From Prorocentrum cordatum (lineage: Eukaryota > Sar > Dinophyceae > Prorocentrales > Prorocentraceae), in the NCBI GenBank assembly GCA_963575745.1, contig CAUYUJ010018879.1:105001-169000 (forward strand): a stretch of DNA of 64,000 bases, in the 5' to 3' direction. The translations under genes and the position numbers were made by a program. The notes under the pieces were generated by a model. It was given only the letters and a program-made list of their open reading frames with translations. It searched no databases and had not been told where the DNA came from. Below, in pieces: positions 39,900 to 49,194 of this stretch (the stretch's first letter is position 1; every line of letters begins with the position of its first letter).

Positions 39900-40085
39900 G
39901 GCATAGGGGGGACGCATCGACCCGGAGCCGGCGATGCATCGCCGCTAGATCGGCGGCAGGCCGATGATGCATCCGCACGTTCCTGGGCGGGGTGGGGCTA
40001 TCTGGCCCCTGTCGGCGATCAATGGGCGGTTGGGGGTCGACGAACCCCTCCCCCTGTGCCTCTGCCTGTCCCACCCCCCCCTAGA
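39900..40085. repeat. Dispersed repeat D4, copy 3
   Basis: GCATCGACCCGGAGCCGGCG, ATCCGCACGTTCCTGGGCGG, GGGGCTATCTGGCCCCTGTC, CGGCGATCAATGGGCGG. A similar block, more diverged, is at 42640-42770. Confidence 0.55.
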
Positions 40086-40092
40086 TCGTTGC

Positions 40093-40254
40093 TGAAGGGG
40101 CCCCAGGACACACAAACAAATACACACAAATAAACAGATTCCCCATATCTTCCCATATTTTCGGGGTTTCTGTCTCCCCCCCACTTCCCATACTCTCCCA
40201 TATTTTCTGGGCAATCCAGGATTCATTGTGCCTGTGTGCTTCTTTTCCTCCTGC
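40093..40254 (+). mobile_element. F2 MITE, 162 bp, exact 5-bp target duplication
   Basis: TGAAGGGGCCCCAGGACACA to TTCTTTTCCTCCTGC. GTTGC flanks both ends (40088-40092 and 40255-40259). Confidence 0.9.
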
Positions 40255-40413
40255 GTTGCCCTTGCCCTGCTCCCCCCCTGCTGCGCGTGGCCGAGCGAGC
40301 GGTGGTGGCGGGCCGGCCCGGCCGTGGTGTGGCCGCGAGGCGCGCCCGCGAGAGGCCCACCAGACGGCTCCGAGAGCAAGCCGAGAGGTAACGGCTCAGG
40401 GTGAGAGCGCCTC

Positions 40414-40593
40414 TGATGGGCAAAATTCCCACCACCACTACCATAGGAGGGATGAGGAGGTCCTCCTCCTCCTCCTCCTCCTCCTCCTCCTCCTCCTCCT
40501 CCTCCTCCTCCCCCTTTTCCTTCTTCGCCCTTTCCTCCTCATCCTTCTCCTCCTCCCTCTCCTATGGTAGTGGTGGTGGAAAGTGGGCCCATC
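40414..40593. mobile_element. F3 pyrimidine-cargo MITE, diverged copy 3
   Basis: Left TGATGGGCAAAATTCCCACC, ACCACTACCATAGGAGGGAT; right inverse CTCCTATGGTAGTGGTGGTG, GAAAGTGGGCCCATC. TCC array of ~60 bp plus C/T-rich remainder inside. Target duplication not clear. Confidence 0.8.
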
Positions 40594-40767
40594 GCACTTC
40601 AGGACCAACCCCAAAAATTATCCCGGCAAAGCAACCTAACAGCGATGTGTATAAGCATATCTGGAAGTATTCCCTTTAAGATTCAAGTGAGAATCCAGTT
40701 GTAGAATTCTGCTGTTCTCGCAGTCGCAGTCGCATTCGCAATGACAGTCGCAGAGGCAACGGCCTTA

Positions 40768-41028
40768 GGATCCAATGGAATCCTAAGGATTCCTAGGGAT
40801 TCCTAAGGCATCCTTAGGCATCCTTAGGAATCCATAGGAATCCTTAGGAAACCTTGGGAATCCTTAGGACTCCTGATTCCTAGGGATTCCCAAGGATTCC
40901 TGAGGAATCGTACGGATTCCTAAGTATTCCTGGGGATGCTTAACTATGCCTACGGATTCCTAAGGATGCCTACGGATAAGGATTCCTATGGATTCCCAAG
41001 GATTCCTATGGATTCCTACGGATGCCTC
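40768..41028. repeat. GGATTCCTAAG satellite
   Basis: About 24 degenerate 10-12 bp units (GGAATCCTAAGGATTCCTAG). The unit is close to a palindrome (CCTAAGG/CCTTAGG), so the array can fold widely. Confidence 0.9.
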
Positions 41029-41030
41029 AA

Positions 41031-41720
41031 CCTGCCTCAGTTTCAGCCTCAGCCTCAGTCTGCCTCGGCTTGCCTCAGCCTCAGCCTCAGCCTGCCTCGG
41101 CCTCAGCCTCAGCCTGCCTCAGCCTCAGCCTCAGCCTGCCTCGGCCTCAGCCTGCGTCAGCCTCAGCCTCAGCCTGCCTCAGCCTCAGCCTGCCTCAGCC
41201 TCAGCCTCAGCCTCAGCCTCATCCTGCCTCGCTTGCCTCAGCCTCAGCCTCAGCCTGCCTCGGCCTCAGCCTGCCTCAGCCTCCCTCCTCCCCCCCCCCC
41301 CTTCCCCCCCCCATTCAGCCTCACCTTGTCTCAGCTTCGGCCTCCTCGGCCTCATCCTCAGCCTCAGCCTCAGCCTGCCTCTCGGCCTGAGCCTGCCTCG
41401 GCCTCAGCCTCAGCCCTGCCTCAGCCTCAGCCTCAGCCTGTCTCAGCCTCAGCTGCCTCAGCATCAGCCTCAGCCTCAGCCTCAGCCTGCCTCGGCCTCA
41501 GCCTGCCTCGGCGCCTCAGCCTGCCTCAGCCTCAGCCTCAGCCTGCCTCAGCCTCAGCCTGCCTCAGCCTCAGCCTGCCTCGGCCTCAGCCTGCGTCAGC
41601 CTCAGCCTCAGCCTGCCTCAGCCTCAGCCTCAGCCTCAGCCTCAGCCTGCCTCGGCGTGCCTCACCCTCAGACTCAGCCTGCCTCGGCCTCAGCCTGCCT
41701 CGGCCTCAGCCTGCCTCAGC
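41031..41720. repeat. CAGCCT hexamer satellite
   Basis: About 690 bp of GCCTCAGCCTCAGCCTGCCT repeats with one C-rich interruption at 41280-41318. Frames give Ser/Leu/Pro/Gln runs across it and are not genes. Confidence 0.95.
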
Positions 41721-41722
41721 TT

Positions 41723-42165
41723 GGGCATTCAAAATGTGGCCTGGGAATGATGGTCTGGGAACACGAAGATCACGAAGTGGCCCACAGTTGGCTCTGGGCA
41801 AGCAACATATTGTACAGGAATGGTGTTTTGGGAACACGAAGAACACGAAGTGGCCTACAGTTGGCTCCGAGCATTCAAAATGTGGCCTGGGAATGATGTT
41901 CTGGGAACACGAAGAACACGAAGTGGCCTACAGTTGGCTCCGGGCATTCAAAATGTGGCCTGGGAATGGTGTTCTGGGAAAACGGAGAACACGAAGTGGC
42001 CTACAGTTGGCTCCGGGCATTCCAAATGTGGCATGGGATTTGTGTTCTGGGAACACGAAGAACACGAAGTGGCCTAGAGGTGGCTCTGGGCATTCAAAAT
42101 GTGGCCTGGGAATGGTGTTCTGTGGGCTCCGGGCAGTCAAAATGTGGCCTGGGATAGTGTTCTGG
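41723..42165. repeat. 73-bp satellite (about six units)
   Basis: The unit runs GGGCATTCAAAATGTGGCCT, GGGAATGATGTTCTGGGAAC, ACGAAGAACACGAAGTGGCC, TACAGTTGGCTCC. The second unit has a divergent insert and the last ones are truncated. 73 is not a multiple of 3, yet one frame stays open across the units, so all three phases lack stops. Translation AFKMWPGNDVLG-like repeats are therefore not evidence of a protein. Confidence 0.9.
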
Positions 42166-42169
42166 GGAG

Positions 42170-42345
42170 TCCCCGGTTTTCCCTGGCATCCGTCCGGATC
42201 CCGCCCAGACCCCCCTCAGGAGTCATAATGCTCTCTTTTGACACTACTAGAAGCCTATCAGTCTCCGCTGTTAGGTAACTACTTTCGAACACCAAGAAAA
42301 ACGCTAGCGCGGTGTCGAGCGAGCATCGCCTACAAGGGCCCAACA
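42170..42345. other. Unique spacer
   Basis: No feature recognised between the satellites and D8. Confidence 0.4.
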
Positions 42346-42440
42346 CGTGACAGCCCTCCAATTTCGGTACCCTCCTGATGCTCGAAATTCTTCGTGGCGA
42401 TCCAGGCTCAGGTGGGCTAGAACATCATCAGCCTCGAGCT
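42325..42440. repeat. Dispersed repeat D8, copy 2
   Basis: GGCCCAACACGTGACAGCCC, CCAATTTCGGTACCCTCC, GATGCTCGAAATTCTTCGTGG, GAACATCATCA parallel 15698-15800. Confidence 0.5.
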
Positions 42441-42506
42441 GGAATCGGCGATGCATCACTGATAGCTTGGCGATACGGTGGAGGCCAGTCCACAAGAGAC
42501 CATCCG

Positions 42507-42632
42507 CAAGAAGCCCAACCCCGAGACCCCTGGACGTCCATGGATGTTTGGTGTGGGAGCGTCGCGCTTCCCACAGCAACAAAAAACAAGAAGCCCATGG
42601 CAGCCTGGAGGCAAGCAGGGTGCTTCTTGACA
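42507..42632. mobile_element. D9 fold-back element, copy 2
   Basis: GCAAGAAGCCCAACCCCGAG faces, inverted, GCAGGGTGCTTCTTGAC. The interior CCCCTGGACGTCCATGG and GCCTGGAGGCAAGCA match 24347-24480. Confidence 0.55.
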
Positions 42633-42950
42633 TGGGCCTCCACCGTAGGCCATCGGAGGCGCATCCGCGCGTTCTGTGGCGGGCTGGGCTATCAGGCATC
42701 AGATCGGCGATCAGTGAGCGATTGGGGGTCGATGCGTTGCCGCTGAGCCTGCCCACCCCCCGGATCATCGCCCCAGAGATCCTCGGCTCTCGATCCTCCT
42801 ATTCTCCCTCATCCTCCTTCCTCTCCTTCCATCGGCTGCGCCCAGGAGTGGCCCTAGGAAAGAGGAACCTTTCGCGCGTGGGTGGAAATCCGCAGGATCC
42901 TGCAGGGTCCTGCATGCAAGCTGGCGGCGCGCACAACGGGCTAGGGAGAG

Positions 42951-43074
42951 GGGGGAGGCTTCTTAGAGGCACCGTTGCTTCTCAGAAGGCGCGGGCCCTG
43001 TCTGCAGATGGAAGGCTCGCGGCTTCTAATGAGCAGCCTCCTTCCAAGAAGCCTCAACCCCCCTCCCCCTTACC
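42951..43074. mobile_element. Short fold-back with GGGGGGAGGCTTCTTAG ends
   Basis: GAGAGGGGGGAGGCTTCTTA faces CCAAGAAGCCTCAACCCCCC TCC (a CCCCCCTCC run); inner CTTCTCAGAAGGCGCGGGCC matches 36408-36524 and 39780-39840. Confidence 0.55.
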
Positions 43075-43202
43075 CCCTCGTGCGCGCCGCCAAGCAAGCC
43101 CGGGTCAATGCACCCCGGGCTCTGAGGGATCCTCTGGCAAGATCCGGCGCCCTGGCCGACCTCAACTTTGAAGGGGCCCTGGCATGGGCCCCTTCAAAGG
43201 CA

Positions 43203-43302
43203 TGTATCGAGGCATGGGCCCCTCGGTGGGGCCGAAACCAGCTGCATGCAGCAGATTTCGTAACCCCCCCTTTCCCAATCCCCCTCCCTTCGTCCGGCCC
43301 GA
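43203..43302. repeat. F12 right part, truncated copy
   Basis: GTATCGAGGCATGGGCCCCT, GGCCGAAACCAGCTGCATGC, AGCAGATTTCGTAACCCCCC, CAATCCCCCTCCCTTCGTCC. The left arm is replaced by a GGGGCCCTGGCATGGGCCCC palindrome at 43176-43195. Confidence 0.65.
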
Positions 43303-43341
43303 GACTCTTGGGGGGTCGATGCCCAGGAACGCTGGAGTGCA

Positions 43342-43544
43342 GGGGAACGAAGAGTTACATAAACAAAAAATAACTCGGAGGGCCGCGCGGATTTCTTGGA
43401 TCCGCGCTGGACCCCCTCCCTGGCGCGCGGAGCGCGCCAGCGCCAGCGGCGGCGCCGGAGGCGCCGCCAGGGGGCTCCAGCGCGGATCCGAGAAATCCGT
43501 CGGGAACTCCAAGTTTTTATGCTGATGTCGTTGTTCGCTCCCCT
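43342..43544. mobile_element. F10 element, ~203 bp
   Basis: Left GGGGAACGAAGAGTTACATA, AATAACTCGGAGGGCCGCGC, GGATTTCTTGGATCCGCGC; right inverse of GGGGAGCGAACAACGACATC, GATTTCTCGGATCCGCGC. Middle GGCGGCGCCGGAGGCGCCGC. No exact target duplication seen. Confidence 0.7.
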
Positions 43545-43643
43545 AGAGCAGCGATCCCAGTGTCTGCCACACCGCGTCCGCCGCGCTGGTCGGCTCCTTT
43601 CTTGTCCGCCCCCGGTCCCTGCTCGACCCCCTCCCCTCTTCCC

Positions 43644-44026
43644 TTGAGTCGGGCATGTCCTCCTACAGGCGGATTCCCCACACACACACACACACACACC
43701 ACACACACACCACACACACCACACACACACACACAACACACACAAACACACACAAACACACACAACACACACACAACACACACACACACCACACCACACC
43801 ACACCACACCACACCACACCACACCACACCACACCACACCACACCACACCACACCACACCACACCACACCACACCACACCACACCACACCACACCACACC
43901 ACACACACACACACCAACACACACCAACACACACCAACACACACCAACACACACCAACACACACCAACACACACCAACACACACCAACACACACCAACAC
44001 ACACCAACACACACCAACACACACCA

Positions 44027-44059
<33 letters not shown>

Positions 44060-44170
44060 AAAATAGCCAAAAGATAAGCACAACAATCGAAAATAGTAGA
44101 AACATCATCCCCTGACGATTGCTTGACTATTTCTGAGTGTTTCTCCTGTAGAGGGACCTGCCCGACTTCA
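43644..44170. mobile_element. F1 MITE carrying an expanded CA-type microsatellite
   Basis: The left end is TTGAGTCGGGCATGTCCTCC and the right inverse GAGGGACCTGCCCGACTTCA, as in other F1 copies. The usual ~100-bp middle is replaced by ~360 bp of three abutting arrays: CA (43679-43790), ACACC (43790-43905) and ACACCAAC (43905-44030), then GAGA. The right half (AATCGAAAATAGTAG ... CATCATCCCCTGACG) survives. The flanks do not match (CTCTTCCC versus GTGTAGGG). Confidence 0.8.
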
Positions 44171-44227
44171 GTGTAGGGGGAGGACGGAAGGCTTCGGAGC
44201 AACACACCCATGAGGTAGCCGAGAAGC

Positions 44228-44300
44228 ATCGAAAAGCCGTCCCCCGGACGATCTGTGGACTACTCTCGATTCCTCCTCCCGTCGAGGGACGTGCCCGACT
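44228..44300. mobile_element. F1 MITE, right-half fragment
   Basis: ATCGAAAAGCCGTCCCCCGG then CTCCTCCCGTCGAGGGACGT and GCCCGACT. The left half is missing. Confidence 0.6.
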
Positions 44301-44610
44301 CGCCTCTTCCCCGCCCCCCTCCGCCCGCCCGCTCCGCTCCTGCCCCCGATGCCCCCTTCGGGTCGCCGGCGCTTGCGCGGGCGAAGGACGCGAGCGCCCT
44401 TCCGGCACATGCTGGGCCCTTCGGCGCCAGCTGTGGACACGCAGCAGGCATCCGTGCACCGCCACGTTGCCAAGCCAGGGCCATGCTGGCCCTGGCACGG
44501 TGTGTACGCCCTCCTGGCCGAGGCCAGGAGGATCTATACGCCATCTTGGGAGGGCCCAGGATGGCCCTGGCCTGGCACGGTGGTGGTGTTATAGACGCCC
44601 TCGTCGGATT

Positions 44611-44810
44611 AGAAGAGAAAAAACGGCATGAAGATCACCTTTTGGCGCTCCGCGCGGACTTCTTGGATCCGCGCTGGACCCCCCTCCCTGGCGCGCGCGG
44701 AGGGCGCCAGGGGCGGCGCCAGCGGCCCTGCCCGGGGGGCCCAGCGCGGATCCAATCAATCCGCGCCGAACTCCGACACTGTGTGCTTCCGCCGTTGCTT
44801 GCTCCTCGCA
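44611..44810. mobile_element. F10 element, copy with TTTTGGCGCTCCGCGCGG arm
   Basis: Left AAAAAACGGCATGAAGATCA, TTTTGGCGCTCCGCGCGGAC, TTCTTGGATCCGCGCTGG; right inverse CAGCGCGGATCCAATCAATC, CGCGCCGAACTCCG. The middle is GGCGCCAGGGGCGGCGCC-rich. Confidence 0.7.
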
Positions 44811-44937
44811 GCTTCGAGGCCGCTCGGGCCCCCCCCGGGCCGCGCTCATGCACCCCATCGAACCCCCCGCTGCCAAGCGCCGACGGGCCCTCGGCAGCTC
44901 GCCCGCCGCCCGCCCCCCCCCCGCACCCCCCAGGGGT

Positions 44938-45091
44938 CAGACAGGGCAGCTCCTACAGGCGGGCTCTGTAGGAACAGTCGAACATTGCCCCCGCCCCCCC
45001 CCTCCAAAAAAAGCACAATCAAACATAGCAGAGAAATCGTCCCAATCTTATTGTTTGACTGTTATTGAATACTCCTGCTGTAGAAGGCAAC
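44938..45091. mobile_element. F1 MITE, degenerate copy
   Basis: GTCAGACAGGGCAGCTCCTA CAGGCGG at left, AAATCGTCCCAATCTTATTG in the middle, CTCCTGCTGTAGAAGGCAAC at right. The order and length fit F1 but the terminal 10 bp are eroded. Confidence 0.55.
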
Positions 45092-45192
45092 GACGACGAG
45101 GATGACGAGGACGAGGAGGGGGAGGAGGAGGAGAGAACAAGGGGGGGGAGGATGAGAATGAGGAGGAGGAGGCGAGACATGCTCAATGTAAC

Positions 45193-45267
45193 CGCATGGC
45201 ATCTCCTTCACCAGCTCCAGCTTGCGGTCCAGCTCCAGGGCCTGCTTGCGTATGCCCCCCAGGCTCT
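45193..45267 (-). CDS. Candidate micro-exon (coiled-coil-like)
   Basis: Minus strand GGCGGCCGCGAG precedes a frame EESLGGIRKQALELDRKLEL then VKEMPC, followed by GTTACA. L/L/L heptad spacing and charge suggest a coiled coil. Further upstream on the same strand, near 45460-45350, QEPESFRTPLRTMQELMEMS then DDQNLHVPSGN also reads protein-like. These could belong to one spliced gene; no splice link is demonstrated. Confidence 0.3.
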
Positions 45268-45345
45268 CCTCGCGGCCGCCGTCGTCGCCGTCGTCGTCGT
45301 CGTGGTGGTGGTGGTGGTGGTCGTGGTCGTGCTCGTCGTCGTCGG
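45257..45345. repeat. GTC/GTG array
   Basis: GCCGTCGTCGTCGTCGTGGT and GGTGGTGGTGGTCG repeats; poly-Thr, poly-Val or poly-Asp/His frames only. Confidence 0.9.
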
Positions 45346-45747
45346 TTCCCAGATGGCACATGGAGGTTCTGGTCGTCGGACATTTCCATCAGTTCCTGCA
45401 TGGTCCTCAGAGGTGTTCGAAAGCTTTCGGGTTCTTGCGGGGGAGTCCTGGTCAGCGTCGCCGCCGTCGTCGTCGTACCCATTTCTCTTCCACCCTGTCC
45501 CCCGCTGGTTCCTCCGATCGTCCTCGTCCTCAACGTTGTCATCCTCGCTGTCGTATCCGCCCTCGACCTCCTCTGGCTCTTCATGTTCCTCCTCTTCCTC
45601 CTCTTTCTCCTCCTCATCCTCAAAATCACACGCCTCATCCTCCTCGATTGCACTGCCTCCTGCTGAATTCAACGGAGCGTTTCTCCGCACCTGGGAGGTG
45701 CGGGTTCATGCCACAGGGAAAGGAACAGCGCGTGGCTGTCTGTCGAG

Positions 45748-45985
45748 CGGGAATGTTGTCGCCGTCGCAGCCCCGTCGCCACCTCGTCGCCGCCCGTCGT
45801 CTGGGCCTGGCTGTATGTTTGGCGGATATGTCGTCGCCGTCGCCGCCCCGTCGCAGTTTCGTCGCCGCTCGCTTGGGCCTGCGCGTGGGTCTGGCGGATA
45901 TGTCGTCGCCGTCGCCGCCCCGTCCGTCTTCTGGACGTGTGGGTCGGTGTGGCGGCTATCTTGTCGCCGTCGCCGAACCGTCGCC
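45748..45985. repeat. 72-75-bp minisatellite, codon-length units
   Basis: Three and a half units, each with GTCGCCGTCGCCGCCCCGTC, GTCGCCGC, TGGGCCTG and TTTGGCGGATATGTC. Unit lengths are 75 and 72 bp, so a plus frame repeats GGYVVAVAAPS and a minus frame RRRRHIRQT. Preservation of length in threes is suggestive but the sample is small. Confidence 0.7.
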
Positions 45986-45999
45986 GCCTCTGTATAGAT

Positions 46000-46800
46000 G
46001 TGTTTCGGCCCCCCACCACCAAAACGATCGGTAGCCCCTGGGACACGTCAAATTGTGCATCCGATTCCGAGCCATTCCGAGGGGATGCCGTCGTCGACCC
46101 CCCTTTCGCCTTTCGCACGTGCTGCTGGGCGCGCGCGCACACGGCTGTTCCAAACCATACATGGTCGAGAACCTTTCGCACAAGAGCAGCGGCAGCGTCC
46201 ACACGCGCTCGGCGTCGCGCGCGCATGCTGGAATCCTGCAAACCACACGCACGTACACACACAGAGGTCCCGTGAGGAATTCAAGATCGACGTGCCCGAA
46301 GCGTATCAAACAACATGGTGTTGCAACATGGGTCGCTCAACCAAATGCGCGGACGCTTATGCGATTTTTGACGCCAATCATGTGCAGTTTGTTCAGCACG
46401 TGCGTCACATGACGCCACGCGGGCCTCTCGCGCGTGCATGTCGAACGCATTCGGGCGCCGCTGCGCGGCTGCTGAGGGGGAACGGACGTCGGCCGTGCGC
46501 GCACGTCGAAGTCCTGTCCACGACTTGAATCACCGACGTGTGGACACCGTCATCGTCACCGGCGTGATCCGCATCCGCGCCGTCATTGGCCTTGCCGTCG
46601 TCACCGTCATCATCGTCACCACAATGGTTGCTATCATCTTCGCGTCGGCCGTTGTCGGCAACACCATATGTGCCTAACGTGCACAAAATCGGCCACCGTG
46701 CCTGCACGGAGCGGGCGTGTTAGAAAACTCCCGTGGTCCCTCTGGGGATGTTTGATTTAAACGTGTAAGCAAGCGGGGCTTAAACACCGTCCGCTTCTGA
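46000..46800. other. Intergenic, no gene recognised
   Basis: Mixed sequence with a GTCATCGTCACC-rich stretch at 46548-46630. Frames are short and lack motifs on both strands. Confidence 0.45.
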
Positions 46801-47870
46801 AATTGCTTCCCGGGGCTCTTCTCGGCCTCCAGACGGCCAAGATGGCCCCCAGAACGGCTTCCAAGACAGCCAAGATGACAACAAAACTGCTGAAAAATGC
46901 CCCAGACAGCTCAAGATCCTCCTAAGAAAGCCTCACGACGGCAGAGGATAGCCCAAGGAGGCCTCAAGACGGCCCAACAGGCCCCCAAGACGGCGCGAGG
47001 GAGCTCCAAGCGGCATTTCAAGAGAGCCTTGAGGTTCTCGCCTGTTTGGGTTTCCGACTTCCCAAGACGGCCCAAGAGGCTTCCAAGAGGCCTCCAAGAT
47101 AGCCCCCAAGACAGCCCAAGCGGCCCCAAGAGGGCCCAAGAGGGCCCCAAGTCGGTCCAAGAGGACCCAAATGTCGCCAAAGGGGCTCTCAAAGAGGGCC
47201 CCAAGACTGCCCTGAAACGCTCCAAGAGAGCAACAAGACGGCCCAAATAAGCCTTGTGGGCTGCCTTGGTAGGTCGGAAACCGTAACATGCCAGAGCCTC
47301 ACATCCTGGAATCACATGCGGACAATCAATGATTTGGGGCATCCTTGGGCTCTCCTGGAGGGCCTCTTGGAGTCCTCTTGGGCCGTCTTGGAGGCCTCTT
47401 GATTTGTCGTGAGGCTGCATTGGGAGACTCGCCTCCAGGACGGCGTTCACGGCAACCAAGATGATGCCAAGATGACCCAAAGCGGCCCAAGAGGCTGCCA
47501 ATACAGCCTCAAGACAGATCAAGAAGCCCCCAAGACGGCCCAAGAGGTGTACAAGAGGCACCCTGGAGAGCCCAAGGAGGCCATGACCATTGAAGCTCCT
47601 TAGGAATTTGAAAGATGCTGAGCTTCTCCGGGTTCGGGTTTCCGACCGCCCACGACGACCCGTGAAGCTTCCAAGAGGCCTCCGAGATAGCTCCAAGACA
47701 GCCCATGATGACCCCAAGAGGGCCCGCAGCTTGCCCAAGAGGACCCAAAAATCGCACAAGGAGCTCCGAAGAGAATCCAAATACGGCCGTGAACAACTCC
47801 AAGAGGGCACCAACGCGAGCTAGAGAGGCTCCAAAGGCGGCCTCCATAGGCGTCAGACGGTCCACAAGCC
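46800..47870. repeat. CCAAGACGGCC-type arrays, copy 2 (both orientations)
   Basis: Two blocks (46830-47250 and 47450-47830) of loosely periodic AAGACGGCCCAAGAGGCCCC words, with an inverse-orientation patch at 47345-47410 (GGGCCGTCTTGGAGGCCTCT). Conserved spacers GTTTGGGTTTCCGAC (47044-47058) and GGTTCGGGTTTCCGACC (47630-47646) mark higher-order units. Minus frames give LGALLGPSWGPLG-like runs. Such Leu/Gly/Trp runs follow from the repeat. Confidence 0.75.
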
Positions 47871-47879
47871 CTCTACGAC

Positions 47880-49180
47880 GGCGCAAGAGGCCAGACGCGG
47901 GATTGTGCCCTCCCTAGACTCAACCTCGTTCCTACTGCGCTGTTGCACAATTGCGGTGGCGGGGTTTGCCGCAAGCAGCTGGACACACTTGCCAAGACAA
48001 GCCACCGATATCATATCTCAATTAGAAGCGCCAGGGAAACATGCAATCACTAAACACATAATACACACATTCACACATATGGCTTACCTATGTGTATGCG
48101 CATGTGCACGTCTATGCTCACCAGGTATACACATATGCCACGTATTCCATGACTAAATATACACACATGCATAAAACTGCACATGCATTGCACGACCAGA
48201 GATGCATAGAACGCATTATTTGTTCGTCCAGAACATACATGAAGACACCGCGTAAAGTATACGCGTCAATGCCATAAAACTACAGGCATGCAACCGTAAC
48301 ATACATTAGCACGGTGAATTAATCGCATGCACCTGGCACGTATAGCCTACAACGAGAGCGTGCCCTCTGGCAAGAGTATGTATCAAGACCATCGTTAGAA
48401 AAATCATGATACATCCACAGCTAGAACACAGAGCGACAGCAAAACACACATCTGACAAAGCGAGGGGGCCGAACGGTCATCCACTGTCCCTGGGTGCGTA
48501 GCTGAAATGAGCTTCCGCAGTGCGGATTGTTGTTGTTGTTGCAGGTTGTGTTGCCGTTGCTGGTGTTGTTGGTGATGCTGGTGGTGGTGTTGCTGTGGTT
48601 GTTGAATTCTACCTACGTGAAACTAATTATTGTTGGTCACCCCCTCCCGGACAACTGTGTTTGTTCAATTGAGATGCTTTTCCGGGGGCTCGCACCCGGG
48701 GTATGTTTTTACAAGGGCGAGCGATGTGCCACCAAACTGGGCCCTTGGCCTCTGGTTTACGCCAACAACGGTTCACGCCGAGTACACAATTCATTTCCAA
48801 ATCGCTATTTCGCATGGGAATTTCTCACAATGTATACAGAAGTCGCGCTCTCGTGTTGACCTTCTTCACAAGTTACTCATACACCGCGCCCTCCGCACTC
48901 AGGAATCACGCTCTCGCTGTGGATTTCCTCACGACTAATTTGGGAATCGTGCCATCGCTCGAGCGCGATATATGCAGTAATCACGCTTCAGCAAACCGCC
49001 TGCCCGACCTGCAAGAGTAAGCTCGGCTTACACATTTGGACTCAAGGGCCTTCTCAAGGGCCTTCTCAAGGGCATTCTCAATACTCCATCCCTCTCTCCA
49101 AATACTCCCCCCACAACCGACCTGCGAATCACGGGAGGCTCGCGGCCCCTTTCTGGGCAGGAATGCCTGACTCGCGACGT
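47880..49180. other. AT-richer intergenic with CACA/TATG tracts
   Basis: Alternating purine-pyrimidine stretches (ACACACATTCACACATATGG near 48062) and a TTG run at 48525-48600. A 110-residue plus frame at 48527-48859 starts with the TTG run (poly-Leu) and continues as HPLPDNCVCSIEMLFRGLAP; no homology recognised. No element ends seen. Confidence 0.4.
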
Positions 49181-49194
49181 CAGGGTGAAAGTAC

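Noticed and set aside
41723-42165. Possible CRISPR-like array (regular 73-bp repeats)
   Set aside because: Units are contiguous with no unique spacers, and the setting is eukaryotic.
40936-42228. 430-residue plus-strand frame (Ser/Leu/Pro repeats then MWPGN repeats)
   Set aside because: It is a translation of three adjacent satellites; no non-repeat protein sequence.
43194-44108. Cys/Val-rich CVLVCVGVCW repeats on the minus strand and His/Thr repeats on the plus strand
   Set aside because: Direct translation of CA, ACACC and ACACCAAC microsatellites inside an F1 element; not membrane or metal-binding proteins.
46911-47813. 300-residue Leu/Gly/Trp-rich minus-strand frame
   Set aside because: Arises from CCAAGACGGCC-type satellite words; the same style appears at 12.4 and 50.9 kb.
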